A stretch of DNA of 21,699 nucleotides from Ichthyophonus hoferi (taxonomy: Eukaryota; Opisthokonta; Ichthyosporea; Ichthyophonida; Ichthyophonidae): NCBI GenBank assembly GCA_002751075.1, contig NAOQ01000127.1:119171-140869 (forward strand), read 5' to 3'. The notes beneath the pieces are model-generated. The model ran no database searches. It was not told the DNA's origin and saw only the letters and a list, made by a program, of their open reading frames with translations. How positions within the stretch are numbered: position 1 is the stretch's first letter; the number at the start of each line of letters is the position of its first letter. Positions 21,589 through 21,699 of this stretch are shown here, piece after piece. A program made the position numbers and the translations under genes.

Positions 21589-21699
21589 CTATCCTGGCTA
21601 ACGCATCTCACACTACGGGCCGTTTGAACTTTACTATATCATTTCACACGGAAATCAAGCAAAGTTCTAGTAACTAAGCGCATCAGGCCGCGATTGGTT

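Noticed and set aside
1-21699. tRNA, rRNA and CRISPR arrays
   Set aside because: No TTCGAAnCC-type T-arm paired with a usable A-box, no conserved rRNA blocks and no regularly spaced identical short repeats were seen. The ~84-bp array is too variable, and its units too long, for CRISPR.

Overview
The window looks like nuclear DNA of an AT-rich, gene-poor fungus. Two complete genes are well supported: a CSC1/OSCA/TMEM63-family ion channel with the fungal domain order (RSN1_TM, PHM7_cyt, RSN1_7TM) and a GATA transcription factor with a Ser/Thr/Pro-rich tail. Introns have ordinary GT-AG ends but are long for a fungus (about 200-525 bp in the two large genes), and intergenic stretches reach several kilobases. 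This fits an early-diverging or repeat-rich fungal lineage better than a compact yeast or mould genome, but that placement is inference.

Layout. 1-777 (minus): the 5' part of an unrecognised gene that runs off the left edge; its second exon, found by splice sites and frame, encodes pentapeptide repeats. 778-2440: divergent intergenic region. 2441-6481 (plus): five-exon CSC1-like channel, 756 aa. 6482-8960: intergenic, with a decayed coding remnant around 7440-8173. 8961 to about 11256: an old, broken, compact LTR-type retroelement with two ~620 bp terminal direct repeats and only ~1.05 kb between them. 11257-13408: intergenic, with a pair of inverted terminal-repeat-like sequences. 13409-15343 (minus): three-exon gene for a 450-aa protein with two GATA zinc fingers 32 residues apart. 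15344-19383: gene-poor, holding an ~84-bp minisatellite (17906-18310) and a second degenerate tandem repeat (18991-19258). 19384-19758 (minus): a probable tiny three-exon gene (56 aa). 19759-21216: intergenic. 21217-21588 (minus): the probable 3' end of an unrecognised membrane-protein gene entering from the right edge.

The genes do not look like a functional cluster. The channel acts in membrane ion flux and mechanical or osmotic sensing, the GATA factor in transcription, and they are separated by repeats. The observations most worth following are the short-linker two-finger GATA protein, the gene models that are invisible as single open frames (left edge, 56-aa gene, right edge), the compact LTR element and the two tandem-repeat arrays. 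I found no clear evidence of a wholly new biological system.
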